NCBI RefSeq assembly: GCF_048771995.1 | Contig: NC_133050.1 | Coordinates: forward strand, 6,212,501-6,276,500 | Direction of reading: 5' to 3' | Source of the DNA: Taeniopygia guttata | Taxonomy: Eukaryota; Chordata; Aves; Passeriformes; Estrildidae | Length of the DNA: 64,000 nucleotides | Shown: in pieces, positions 1 through 12,600 of the stretch | Layout of the letters: each line of letters opens with the position of its first letter | Numbering within the stretch: the first letter of the stretch is position 1 | The notes under the pieces: generated by a model | What the model was told of the DNA's origin: nothing | The model's input: the letters and a program-made list of their open reading frames with translations, nothing else | Databases searched by the model: none | Made by a program: the position numbers and the translations under genes

Positions 1-410
1 ATTCCCAGAAGAAAACTTTGAGCCTGAGGAAGAGGAGGAGCTGCTCTCCTCTTCACCTCAAGAAGCACTTTGGGAAGTGAAGCACCACACGTGGAGTGAA
101 GAAATTAACTCCACCCCAACCAGACCCAGAAGGAAATTCTGAAGAGAATTCCCACAAAGAGAACTTTGAGCCTGAGGAAGAAGAGGAGCTGCTCTCCTCT
201 TCACCTCAATAAAGGGAAACTTTGGGAAGTGAAGGCGTAAAAGAAATTAACTCCACCACAGCCAGACCCAGAAGGAAATTCAGAATTCCCAGAAGAAAAC
301 TTCGAGCATGAGGAAGAGGAGGAGCTGCTCTCCTGCAAGGGACACTTTGGGAAGTGAAGGCATAAAAGAAATTAACTCCACCCCAGCCAGACCCAGCAGC
401 TCTGTGGCTC
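1..410. repeat. Minisatellite, about three units of 120-140 bp (GON4L intron 22)
   Basis: The module with ACTTTGAGCCTGAGGAAGAG, CTCTCCTCTTCACCTCAA and AAATTAACTCCACC recurs from about 1, 142 and 282. The array continues past the left edge. No coding potential beyond chance. Confidence 0.75.
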
Positions 411-467
411 AGCTCTGTGCCAGAGAACCCCAAAATCTCCGATTTTCCTGCTCCTGGGCTGCCTTAC

Positions 468-649
468 CCTGGTCAGGTAAGCCTGGGCAAAGGCCAGGTC
501 CTTCTGCTCCCTCAGGGGATCCCTCTCCAGGATGTCCTCGTCGTACAGCAGCAGCAGCTTGGAGGTGTCCTTGCTGCCACGAGCCCTGCCCCGCTTGCTC
601 CTGGTCCTGTGGGAGCTCCTGCCCTTCCCAGGGGCTTTCAGGTTCTCTC
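468..649 (-). CDS. GON4L: GON4L coding exon 22 (last in window)
   Basis: 60 codons after a split Gly: [10 protein letters not shown], a basic patch, [19 protein letters not shown] and [10 protein letters not shown]. Donor AGG|GTAAGG, phase 0. Exon 23 onward lies outside the window. Confidence 0.95.
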
Positions 650-3600
650 CTGTGGAGAAACACAAAGTCACTTGGTGGTAGAAACACCCCAAAGCTCTGC
701 CAGGGCAATATTCCAGCAGAAATCTTTGCAAAATATACATAAAATATACAGGTTGTAAAATTCCGACAGAGTCAGTGTGGAGTTTCTGTCTGTGCTGCCT
801 GGAAGTGAAGGAGAAATACACTTCCCACGAGTCCAGCTGGATAAAATCTTAATTTTGTTGCTTGTTTCAACAGCATCTGAGTGAAAAAAAAAATCTCTGG
901 ATGCAGCCACAAGTTGATGGCAGCTTTTTCTGGAAGTAAAAAATCCTGCACACCAGGGCAGAACAACCACGAGGGGAACAGACTGAGCTGGCTGTGAACT
1001 CTGCTAATTTTAGCTAATTAATTATATTAAAATCATAGATAAATACCTGGTGTCACACAACAGGGAATTGAAGAGGGGTTACATCCAGCTTTTTGGGGTT
1101 TTTTTGTTTTTTTTTTTGTTGCTTTAGGTTTAGGAATCTGTTGATTTAATGGGCTGAGGTCCCTTTCTCAAAGTTCACTGCTCAAGTTCATTTAGCACTT
1201 GCTGGACTTGGTTTAATTTCCTTTTCTCCAAGGTGATCTTGTCAGACAAAATTCAACTTTGCAAAGATCTGACTATTTAATATTGTTCTTCTACACTTCT
1301 GAGGTATCAGCTGACACAAACCATAAATCTGCAGATTTTTCAGGCAGTGAACAGAGCTGTGAGTGGGGCCCAAAGTTGAATTTCCAGCTGGAAAACACCA
1401 CTTGGCTCAGATAAATCCATGGAATTCAACCCAGACAGGATCCCCAGGGTTTTGTTTTCCCTGCAGACAGCAGCTCTACTTCCCCACTCCCTGTGTCCAA
1501 AAAAACCCAAAGAACTCACCTGCTGTCCAAAAAACCACAAAAGAACTCACCTGCTGACATAAAAAACAAAAAATCCCAAATAAATCACCTGATGGCATCC
1601 AAAAAAAAACCAAAAAAAAAAAACCCTAAAGAATTCAACTGCTGCCATCCAATAAAAATAAAAACCTTAAAGCATTCACCTGCTGGCATCCACAAAAAAA
1701 AAGCCCCAAAGGATTCACCTGCTCTCCAAAAAAACCCAGAGGAATTAAATCTGCTGGCATTAAATGAAACCAAAAAACCCAAAGAACTCACCTGCTAGCA
1801 TCCAAAAAATAAATAATCCCAAATAATTCACCTGCTGGCATCCAAACAAAAAAAAAAAAATCCTAAATAATTCACCTGCTGGCATCCAAAAAAAATTAAA
1901 TACCCTAAAGAATTCACCTGCTGGCATCCCCTGGGCTTCCAGCTGTGGGGAAGAAGTTGCCTTGGCCGTGGTGAAGGCAGATTTGGGCTCCTCTGCTGGA
2001 TCCCCACAGATTTCATCATCTTTCTGTAAATTCTCCACTCCTTCCCCTTCCTCCTCCTCCTCCTCCTCAGGCTCCGAGTTCTCCTCCTGGGAATTCTCTT
2101 CTTCAGAGTCTCCTTCTTGGCTTAAACGTCTCTCTGTGGCAAGCCAAGTCAGTTTTTCCATTGTCTCCTTAGAAAATAACAAAAAAATCCCATTTATTTT
2201 GTATTTATTTTAATTTATTTCGTATTTATTTTATTTTATTTCCTTGCTCGGCTTAATGTTTTATTTATGTTTGGTTAAATATCACTCAGCAATTTCCTCG
2301 CTGCATCCAACAGCCAATTTCATAGATCAGCACCTGCCCAACTCAAGGGTTTTGTTAAGGAACAGAATTCAAACCCCTCCAGAGCTGCCTAAAAATTGTC
2401 AAATTAAATTTCAGCATCTGCCATTCCGCAGATTAGGGCTTAATTAAGGAATCCCTTCTAAATTATTTCTTAATGATCATCTCAGCTCTTAAAAAGCCTG
2501 TTGGAATTGCGACCTGGAAAATAAAATATTTCATTTTTAATTGAAGTATTTCTTGCAGAGCAGCCACACTGAGGAGTCCTGGCAGCTCAGCAGAGCCAAA
2601 ATCTGAATTTTTGCAATAAATTCCCTTAGTCTGCTCTTCAAATCTGAATTTTAAAACGTGATGGCAAATGTCTCTGTGACAATGCCAGGCTAGTTAGAGA
2701 CTTGTCAGCCCACCTTGCCAGCGGGATTCCCAAAAATTCCCAGGGGGATTCCCAGTGGGATTCCCAAAAATTCCAAGTGGGTTTCACAAGGGATTCCCCA
2801 AAATTCCCAGTGGGCTTCCCAGGGGGATTCTCAGTGGGATTCCCAGGGAGATTCCCAAAAATTCCCAGTGGATTCCCAGGGGGATTCCCAGTGGATTCCC
2901 AGGGGGATTCCCAAAAATTCCAAGTGGGTTTCACAAGGGATTCCCCAAAATTCCCAGGGGGATTCCCAGTGGAATTCCCAGGGGAATTCCCAAAAATTCC
3001 CAGTGGATTCCCAGGGGAATTCCCAAAAATTCCCAGTGGGATTCCCAAAAATTCCCAGTGGGATTCACAAGGGATTCCCAAAAATTCCCAGAGGGATTCC
3101 AAAAAATTCCCAGTGGGATTCCCAAGGGATTCCCAGTGGGATTCCCAAAAATTCCAAGTGGGTTTCCAAAAAATTCCCAGTGGATTCCCAGGGGGATTCC
3201 CAGTGGGATTCCCAAAAATTCCCAGAGGGATTCCAAAAAATTCCCAGTGGATTCCCAGTGGGATTCCCAGTGGATTCCCAGTGGATTCCCAGAGGGATTC
3301 CCAGTGGATTCCCAACTCCTCGTGGTGTTTCATGCCACCCACCGTTGCCTTTTTTCAGGCTTTTCCCGTTTTCCCTTTACCTGCAGCTCCGGCACGGACA
3401 GAACGGACTCTTCCGAGGCCGAGGACATTTCCTCATCCTCGTCCTGCGTGAAATCATCAAATTCATCTTCCTCCTCCTCCTCCTGCCCTTCCCTCTCCCC
3501 TGCGGCCTCGGGGCCGGCTGGTGTCCCCACGGATTGTCCGTCCACGCTGGATGAATCCTCCGGCCTGCCCGGGGGGCTGCTGAGCTCTGCCTCCCTCTCG

Positions 3601-6600
3601 GCGGGGCAGGGGGGGATTTTTGGGGAGTCACTGCTGCCTGCAGCCCCCCCTGTGTCCCCCTGGGGCTCCCCCCGGGCTGGGGACGGCAGAGCCCGGCGTT
3701 CCTCCTCTCCCTTCTCCTTCTTGGGCTCGTCCCCACAGCAGCACGCAGCCTCCATGTTCAGCTCCTGGCCGAGGCCCAGCATGAATTCCTCCTTCCTTTC
3801 AGCACATAAAAAATCCTTTCTCTGCGCCAGCTTTGCCTCTTTGGGAGCGTCGTTTAAATCTTCAGATTTGATTTCTGCTGATGGATCAGCGGCTTCTAAG
3901 CGAGGCAAAAGCTCCACCACGGGCACGGGTTTGGGTGTGTGCCCATCTCCCTCTGCTCCTGGCCAGCTGCAGCAGTCAGCTTTGCTCCCCTGGTCCTGAG
4001 TGTCCCCGTGGGCAGCGTTTGTGCCACTCTCCTCCTCGGGGACAAGGCTGGAGCAGGGCACAAAGAGCTCCGTGGGCTCTGCTTTGGGTTCTGCGGTGGG
4101 AAAGGCAGCGGGAGCAGGGAGCAGGGTCAGCTTCTCCTCGCCTTCCCCCACAGCAGGAGCAGCCAGACCCACAGGGCTGGGAGAGACAATCAGCGATGGG
4201 ATGGAAGAGGTCACCAGGGGCTGGTTTAAGGGGCAGGGGAAGGTGGATGGATTCACCAGCAGGGTTGTGACAGGAATGGCCTGAGCGCCCCGGCCCACCG
4301 CCGTGCTCAGGGGCTGCAGCACGTTGCAGCCATTGCCAATGTTCACCACCTTCACCGTGGCAGCAGGGACAGTCAGGATGACAGGGGAGGGCTGGATCAG
4401 AGGGGAAGGTTTGATCAGCGGGGTGGATCTCGTCCCTTTTTTCCTCTGGTAGCCCTTACGCACGCAAGGTTTGCGCGTCTTCGTCCCCGCCAAGGCCGGC
4501 AGCATCAGCTTGGGCTGGAGAGTCACCGCTTCTGAGGACACCAGAGCTGGGGGCACAGCAGCTGGGAAGGTCTGTCTGGAGTTTGGATGGGCAGTGGAAG
4601 GCACATTCTGGAATTCCAAGGCATCCCCACCTCCCAGCACTGCCGGAACGTTCAGGGGCTGTGGCGCTGGCTGGATGGGCCGGGGGACCTGGCGCAGGAC
4701 CTTGCTGGGGGGAGCCTCTGACTGGGACAATTTGGGAGTTTTCTGCACGTTGAGGGGGCTGGAGCTGGGCTGCAGACAGGGGCTGGGGCGGATCAGGACA
4801 GGCTTCAGAGCTGAAGACCTCTGTCTCCTCCAGGCCCTCCTGGAGAAGCGGTTGGCCAAAGGTTTCAGGGTCAGCACCAGCCCCTTGGGCATCAGCAGAG
4901 GATATTTGTCACCATATATCGTGTTTGAAGTTTCCTTTTCTGGCCCCAAAAGGGCAGATTCTCCTTCAGGTGAAGCTGGTGTCCCCTTGGCATTTTCTGC
5001 CAGCTGCTTCAGTTCTCTCTGGATGGAGGGCAAGCTTGCCTAAAGGGAGCAAAAATTCATTGGAATTAATTATTTATGTGCTCCTGTATTCCCACCTTCA
5101 CACAGCAGCACAGAAGGCAGCAGGCCTTCTTCTACAAGCAGGTTTTATTTCCTTTATAATTCCTTTATTTCCTTTATAATCCTTCCTGCATGTTACTTAA
5201 TAGTACTTTAAATTCATGAGTTGCACTGCAAAGCTTTTAGGAGACTCTGAGATCCTGAGTAAAAAAAAAAACCAAAGTTTTTTTTGCCTTATAAAGGTTG
5301 CTTTAGTAAACACAAGATTTTGTGGGAAGGAAATTTCCCTGTGTAACAGGGGATGATCAAGAAAACTGGGTTTTATGAGTCCAGCTGTTCCCTTGGGCAC
5401 AGTCCTCCCTGACTGACTGACTCACAGGAATTATCTCCATGCCTCCAAGAAAAATCCCACACGGAAAACCCTCACAAAACTCAAGTAAAACCCACAAGAA
5501 ATGAACCAAACAACAACTCCCCGCCAGGCCTGGGCGCAGAGCAGCAGAAAATACCTTTAACCAGAAGGGCAGGCGATGCTCTTCCCTCTCCACGGGAGGT
5601 TTCCACTCGTGGGGCTGGATTTCCTCACAGCACTTCACCAGCACAGGCAGCTGCTTTGTCTTTTTGTAGTACTGTGGGGACAGCAGACAAAGCCACACAA
5701 ACTCAGGTCACCTCTGGGATCTAAGTGTTCATGTGAATAAAGCAATTTTTAATAAGGTTCTACCCACAGGAACATTCAAAATCAATAACCAAGGCTGAAC
5801 AGGAGCTCGTTGCCATCCTGGCTGCTCTCACAGAGGTTCAGGCAGTTGTGCAGGTGTTGTTTTATGTGGTTTTGTTCCCAAAAGGGACAGGATTACTGCC
5901 CAGCTGGCTGCTAACAGCTCTTTTATTTAAGTTTTCCTACTCAAAATCTCATTTGTATCAATTTTTCATCAGCATCACTGAGATTTACCAGTGGGCTCTA
6001 AACAGTCAAAACAGAACATAAATATTTGCCAAGTCCAGTGGCTAAACTAAAGAAAAAAAAAAAAGAGAAATCCTCACTGCTCACAAAAGAACGACTTTTT
6101 TTTTTTTTTTTAATTAAAGAACAACTATTTCTTAATTTCTTACCATGATGATGTTGTCAGGGGCTCTGTTCATGCTGAGGTTCTTGATCCTCACTGTCAG
6201 CTGATGGGCAGTTTTGGTGGGCAGGAGATATTTGCTGATCAAAGGCTTGGGAAACTCCGTCCCTTCAAAATGTTTCAGCCCTAAAGCCAACAAGCTGGAC
6301 AGAGAAAAGAGGGAGGGGAGGAGATAAGAAACCTCTCAGGGAGCTGCTGGGGCACCGCAGAAATTCTCTTTATTCCACCCATTTTGGACAATAATTCAAG
6401 CACCTACTTGTCCTCTGCCTTGGTGAAGACGATCTTGTCTCGGTGAGGATTTGCTCTCAAGGAACAAATTGGCAGCAGCTCTGGGTACATAAAAACTTTC
6501 CTGGTTGCCAAAATCCAGGCCACTTGCTTTGGCAAACATGAGAATTCGTTTGCTGTGAAAAGAATTAACAGGGAAGGAGAGTTGCCTGTGTGTGGATGAA

Positions 6601-9600
6601 TGTTTTTCACAGCTCACTTCTGTTTCTTTTACTCCTTTCACTGCAAAAATAAAAACTTCCTTTCTGTTTTTAGTATTTGCACATTTCCTAGCTTCCCCCC
6701 TACAAGTTTACACCAGCAAAAGGTAAAATTCCTTTCCTCTTCCATCTTTTCTTTTGCTCTGTAGCAATGTAAAGACCATTTTGAGCCTCCCCAGAGGACT
6801 GGGCCCCTTAAAATATGGAATAATTCTCCCTGCCAATGTTTTCTCCACCCTGTCCCTGTGGCAAATGGATTTGTAGAAAATTGGTGTGGCTAAAGCTGAT
6901 GGGCAAAGAAACACTTAGAGTGTATTGTAATTAAGAAATCATCAGCTTCTGATTGTAATTGCATGATTTCTAACATCTGTATTGTCTCACCCTTCACATG
7001 AGACTGAAAATAGAATAAAAGTTTTTTAAAACACCACTCAGTTGCCCATCTCTGGGTCAGAAAAAAGGTATAATCCACCACTTACCATTTTTTTTCACAG
7101 CTTTCCGAGGGCTCCAGTCCACTGGCACCTGGGCATGGAAGTCCTTGATGAGCTGCAGGGCCCCCTCCAAGTTGCAGGGCTGGAACATGGTCTGGAATTT
7201 GGGATTTTGGGGCACCTGGTGCAGGGTGGAGCTGCAGGCAAAGCTCCCGAGCTCGCTCTGCAAAGAGAAAACAGAAACACGTCAGAGAGAGGCTTCTCTG
7301 GCAGGGAACAAACACGTGCCGTGCAAAAAACCAAACAAAAATCAGCTTATAAATCTTAATTTGGGGCATCAAAAATGCAGGGACAGAGGATTTGATGTGA
7401 GGGAAATCAGAAAATTGTGGATTTCCCATCCCTGGCAGTGTCCAAGGCCAGGCTGGATGGGGCTTGGAGCAGCCTGGGACAGGGGAAGGTGTCCCTGGTG
7501 TTCCACTCAGGTGGAACTGAGTGAGCTTTAAGGTCCTTCCCCACCCAAACCATTCTGGCATTCCATGACTTTTATTTTTTATCAATTGCCACCCTTTCCA
7601 GAACCTTAGTTCTCAGTTTAACAGCATAAATAAAATAAAATAATTCACCTAAGTAAATAAATCAAACAAATAAACAAATAAAAATTAATAAATTGAAAGT
7701 AAACAATAAGTTAATAAATTAAAATAATAAACTAATTGGTAAAATTAGTAAATTAAATTAATAAATGAATCTTTTTAAGCATGCCAGCAATCTTTTGAAT
7801 TGATGGATATCTGATTTCAGGCATTCCTCACCAAAAACATCTGGGTGGTGCTGGCCTCTGAACTTAGAGCAGGGTTGAAACTTGCCAGGAGATGGATTTG
7901 AGTCAGGAGCTGAACATGCTGGAAGAATAAAATCAGACAAATCCGTTTTTTGGTTTTGTTTTTTTTTTCCAGTTTATCACAAATCCAAGGAACTGGAAAG
8001 CACAAGTCCAAAGGCACAAGAAATAAAGAAAATGGGTGAAATTGAATTGGTGAAAATAAGATTTTTACAGAATACAGCCATTTTTACAGAATAAAACACC
8101 TCCCATGAGAACAGATGCCATGTGAACATCACCTAACAAAGCTCCAATTCACAAGGAATTTTTTTCCAATGAATTCCCTGAAGGAATTCCCTTTTTTCCT
8201 GAATTCCTGCTGTGTCCTGGCACAGATCAGCACATCCCCAGCACTGATTACCTGCTGCATTTGCTGCTCCAGCCTCTTCCTTTGGGCACTATCCAGAACC
8301 AGGCTATGGAGAGGTTTCTCATTTGTGGTTCTGCATTTTTCAGCTTCTTGGGGTGCTTTGATTGAGGATTTTTTCATTCTCAGCTGCTCCAGTTGCTCCT
8401 TCACTGTCTGGTGCTGCTTGTTCAGCAAATTGGCCAGAGGCTCCTCAAACCTGTGATTTAATAATGCTTCATGTTTATTTATTTATTTTACTCTCTGGTT
8501 TGCACAGTTTGGTTTTGCCATCCCTCTACCACTCAGCTTGTAAAACCTGAATTATTTACACAGAAAAGTCTTTTAGAGCACCCCAGCACTGCTGTAGTTT
8601 TGGGACACAATGCTTTTAAGGACCTTAAAAGCCTTTTCCACCCCTCCCAATCATCTGTGCTCCACTCATGTGTTCAGATCTGTCCCCAGCACTCAGGAAT
8701 CCAGAATGCATCACCCAATCTTTAATTTTTACCATCACCAAGGTCTTATCACTGAGGTATTATAAAATGGCATTTTAACATCTGGAAGGTCTCCAGAAAG
8801 ACCACACACACTGCCTCAAATCTTGCTACTTTATTAAAAAATTAATTATCACCCAGCTTTATGCTGAGAACTCTACCAGAAATCCTACAGTAAGAGCTGC
8901 TCCTGTAGCAGAAGGAGTTAATTATTTCATTATTATTCATGATTTTATTTTATTTATTTTAGCTATACTAGCTAATCCCCTGATTTCTAATCAGCTTCCC
9001 TTCTATACCAGGCCTGAGGGTCAGTTATAGAATTGTTTCATGATGCTCCTAATGCAAGGTATCATAAAAACAACAATAAATCCAACAAATAGAGATTTTT
9101 GACTTAAAAAATCCTGTATACTAATGCCTTGGGAAAGCTGACCTAGAACAGAGACCAGACAGAGCTAAAGAATAAAACAGAGATTTATTAAAAGGCCTCA
9201 ATGGATCCACCTTGACCACAAAATGGTCACAAAAATGGACAACTGGTCATGGGGCCTCTCACTTTTACAAGTTCTGCTCCATTTGCATATTGGAGTTAAT
9301 TATACAATTACAGCTTTAGGTTATTAAGCTCCATCCTGTTTGTTTTTCTTTCTTCAGCCCACATTGTTTATGCTCTTGGGCCAATTTGTCCTTAGTTTTG
9401 GGGATTAAGGACAAATGATCCAAATAAAGAGAAGGAATTGTTTTGTCTCCCTGCTCTGTGAAGAGAGCTCACCTTCCCAAAATATGAAGCTCAAACCCAC
9501 ACACTAAAGCAAAAAGAGAACCTGAAAAATATCAGTCTAAAACCTAAGGCACCAAAACAGATAAAACCAGAAAAGAAACAACTGGGAGAAGTGCCCACCA

Positions 9601-12600
9601 AAGAAAAAAAATTAATAAAAGCACCCATTATCAAAGCCAAATGCAGACAAATAAGAAGATAAAGCTGCCTGGATTTCAGTTTGTAGCTGGTTTCAGAGCT
9701 GCTGCACTCCCCTGTGGCACTGCTCAGCCCAGGGAGAGCATCCAGAAACGCCAGCCTTCACTTTAGCTCCTTTCCCAAACAGACCCAGCTGGACCTTGAG
9801 CTGATCTGCCCCATAAATAAGGAGACACCACTGATCCTGCAGCTCTTGAGCTCCTCTGGAGCTGCTGCATCACACTGGAATTATTACCTGGAGAGAAATC
9901 ACAGAATCATGGAATGGTTTGGGTTGGGGGAACCTTGAAATTCATCTCATTCCACCGCCCCAGGGTGCTCCAAACTGTCCAGCCTGCCCTTGGACACTTC
10001 AGGGATGGAGCTGCTTTAGTCACTTTCCTCTTCAAGCTGCTGCTTTGTACAACCCCAAAAATTACAACCCAGAGTCCAAATTTCCCAGACATCTCATTCC
10101 TAGGCAGTTATTTTCCTTAGAAAGGGCCAACACAACATCCCAGCTGTTTGATTAAAAGAGAAGGTGACACACTTGGATAAAACAGCTCCACAAGCATCTC
10201 CTGCCATCCCAACAATGTCAGGCAGCAAGGGAACCTTGCAACAAAAAAAAAAGGGAAACTAAATTATTCTTTTTCTGCCATGATGTTGCACCACTCCAGC
10301 CACATCTGTGTTTTCAGCTGAAATAAAAACCAGCACCAACCTTAGTGCAGCCACTCTTGTTCTTTCTGTCACTTTTTTCATTGTTTTTAATTTTCAGATT
10401 TTCAGATTACAAGCAGTAAAGTCAATGGTGGCAAACAGAATAAAAAGGATCAATTGAATTGTCCAATCCCATGAAGAAAAATGGCTCAGAGCTTTCAGGA
10501 CAGCAGCCTGAGCTGCCAGGACAGTTTTTCTCTTTGGTGGCTGCCACAGAGGTAACCAGAGGCTTTTCCTCATGAGAAATCAGGACACAAACAAATGCTC
10601 CTACCTGAGGGCCTGGGGGGTGTTAAAATTTGGCCGAGACTCTGTAACAGCATCTTCATCTTCTGGCCTTTCATCTTTCACGTTGGAGAAGCCCATCTCA
10701 TCCTGGAACTGGCAGCAGACATGGAGCAAGTCAGGAGGAGAAAGCTCGAGGAAAACATTTACCTTTGGCTAATTAAGATCAGGAGGATCTTCTCAGAAAA
10801 GATCCTCACTCCAGGAAATCCCTGAAGATCTTCACTTCAGGAAATCCCTGAAGATCCTCAGGAAATCCCTGCAGACCCTCAGGAAATCCCTACAGGTCTT
10901 CACTCCAGGAAATCCCTGCAGATTTTCCCTTCAGGAAATCCCTGCACATCTTCACTCCAGGAAATCCCTGCAGACCCTCAGGAAATCCCTGCAGACCCTC
11001 AGGAAATCCCTGCAGATTTTCCCTTCAGGAAATCCCTGCAGATCTTCACTTCACAGATCTTCACTCCAGGAGATCCCTATAGATTTTCAATTCAGGAAAT
11101 CCCTACAGATATTCCCTTCAGGAAATCCCTACAGATCGTCACTCCAGGAAATCCCTGCAGACCCTCAATCCAGGAGATCCCTATAGATTTTCAATTCAGG
11201 AAATCCCTATAGATTTTCAATTCAGGAAATCCCTACAGATATTCCCTTCAGGAAATCCCTACAGATCTTCACTACAGAAAATCCCTACAGATCTTCACTT
11301 CAGGAGATCCCTATAGATTTTTGGTTCAGGAAATCCCTACAGATCTTCACTCCAGGAAATCCCTGCAGACCCTCAATCCAGGAGATCCCTATAGATTTTC
11401 AGTTCAGGAAATCCCTACACATCTTCACTCCAGGAAATCCCTGCAGAATTTCCCTTCAGGAAATCCCTACAGATCGTCACTCCAGGAAATCCCTGCAGAC
11501 CCTCAATCCAGGAGATCCCTATAGATTTTCACTTCAGGAGATCCCTATAGATTTTTGGTTCAGGAAATTCCTACACATTTTCACTCCAGGAAATCCCTAC
11601 AGATCTTCACTTCAGGAGATCCCTATAGATTTTCACTCCAGGAAATCCCTACAGATATTCCCTTCAGGAAATCCCTGCAGACCCTCAATCCAGGAGATCC
11701 CTATAGATTTTCAATTCAGGAAATCCCTACAGATCTTCCCTTCAGGAAATCCCTGCAGATTTTCACTCCAGGAAATCCCTGCAGAATTTCCCTTCAAGAA
11801 ATCCCTGCAGATTTTCAATCCAGGAAATCCCTACAGATCTTCCCTTCAGGAAATCCCTATAGATTTTCGCTTCAGGAAATCCCTACAGATCTTCACTCCA
11901 GGAAATCCCTGCAGATTTTCCCTTCAACAAATCCCTGCAGATTTTCAATTCAGGAAATCCCTACAGATCTTCCCCTCAGGAAATCCCTGCAGACCCTCAC
12001 TCCAGGAAATCCCTGCAGATTTTCACTCCAGGAAATCCCTGCAGATCTTCACTCCAGGAAATCCCTGCAGAATTCCCTTCCTAAGCCCAAAAATGACCCA
12101 GCTGTGGCAGAGCCCCTGGCACACACCCAGCACTGAGCCACCCCTCCAGATGCCGTGTCACGCCTGACAGCTCCATTCTTCAGTTTATCACTTACTGTCT
12201 CAAACAGCTCCTCCATCAGCTCATTCACTTCCTTTTCTGCAAGTAAAATTAAAAAGAATGATGAAGATGCCTTTTCCAAGAAACACTCAGCAATCCTGTC
12301 ATAACATCAGCTCAATTAAGGAATTTCCTTCACAAAGGGAAAGCGTCCTCCTGCAAACTGAGGACCAAAAAAAGAAAGGCCCCTGATAATTCCTTTTTTA
12401 ATGCTGGGCCCAAAAAAAATTTGAGCTGTCTGGATTCTAAAATATCACATAAAAACTCATTTTCATAATTAAATTTAAAGTTATGTTAATCTGCAGTAAA
12501 ACCTAAAGCAAGTGTGGTTTTTTGCGAATACAGAGAGTGATATGTTTATAAAACTAAACTGAAGACTGTGGGAACTTCAAAATTTAATTAAATTCAATCA

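Noticed and set aside
2702-3999. Plus-strand frame of 414 codons with GFPKIPSG repeats
   Set aside because: Translation of the 30-bp array and then antisense to GON4L exon 20.
10813-12072. CRISPR-like regular repeats
   Set aside because: Units are head-to-tail with no unique spacers, in an intron of a vertebrate gene.
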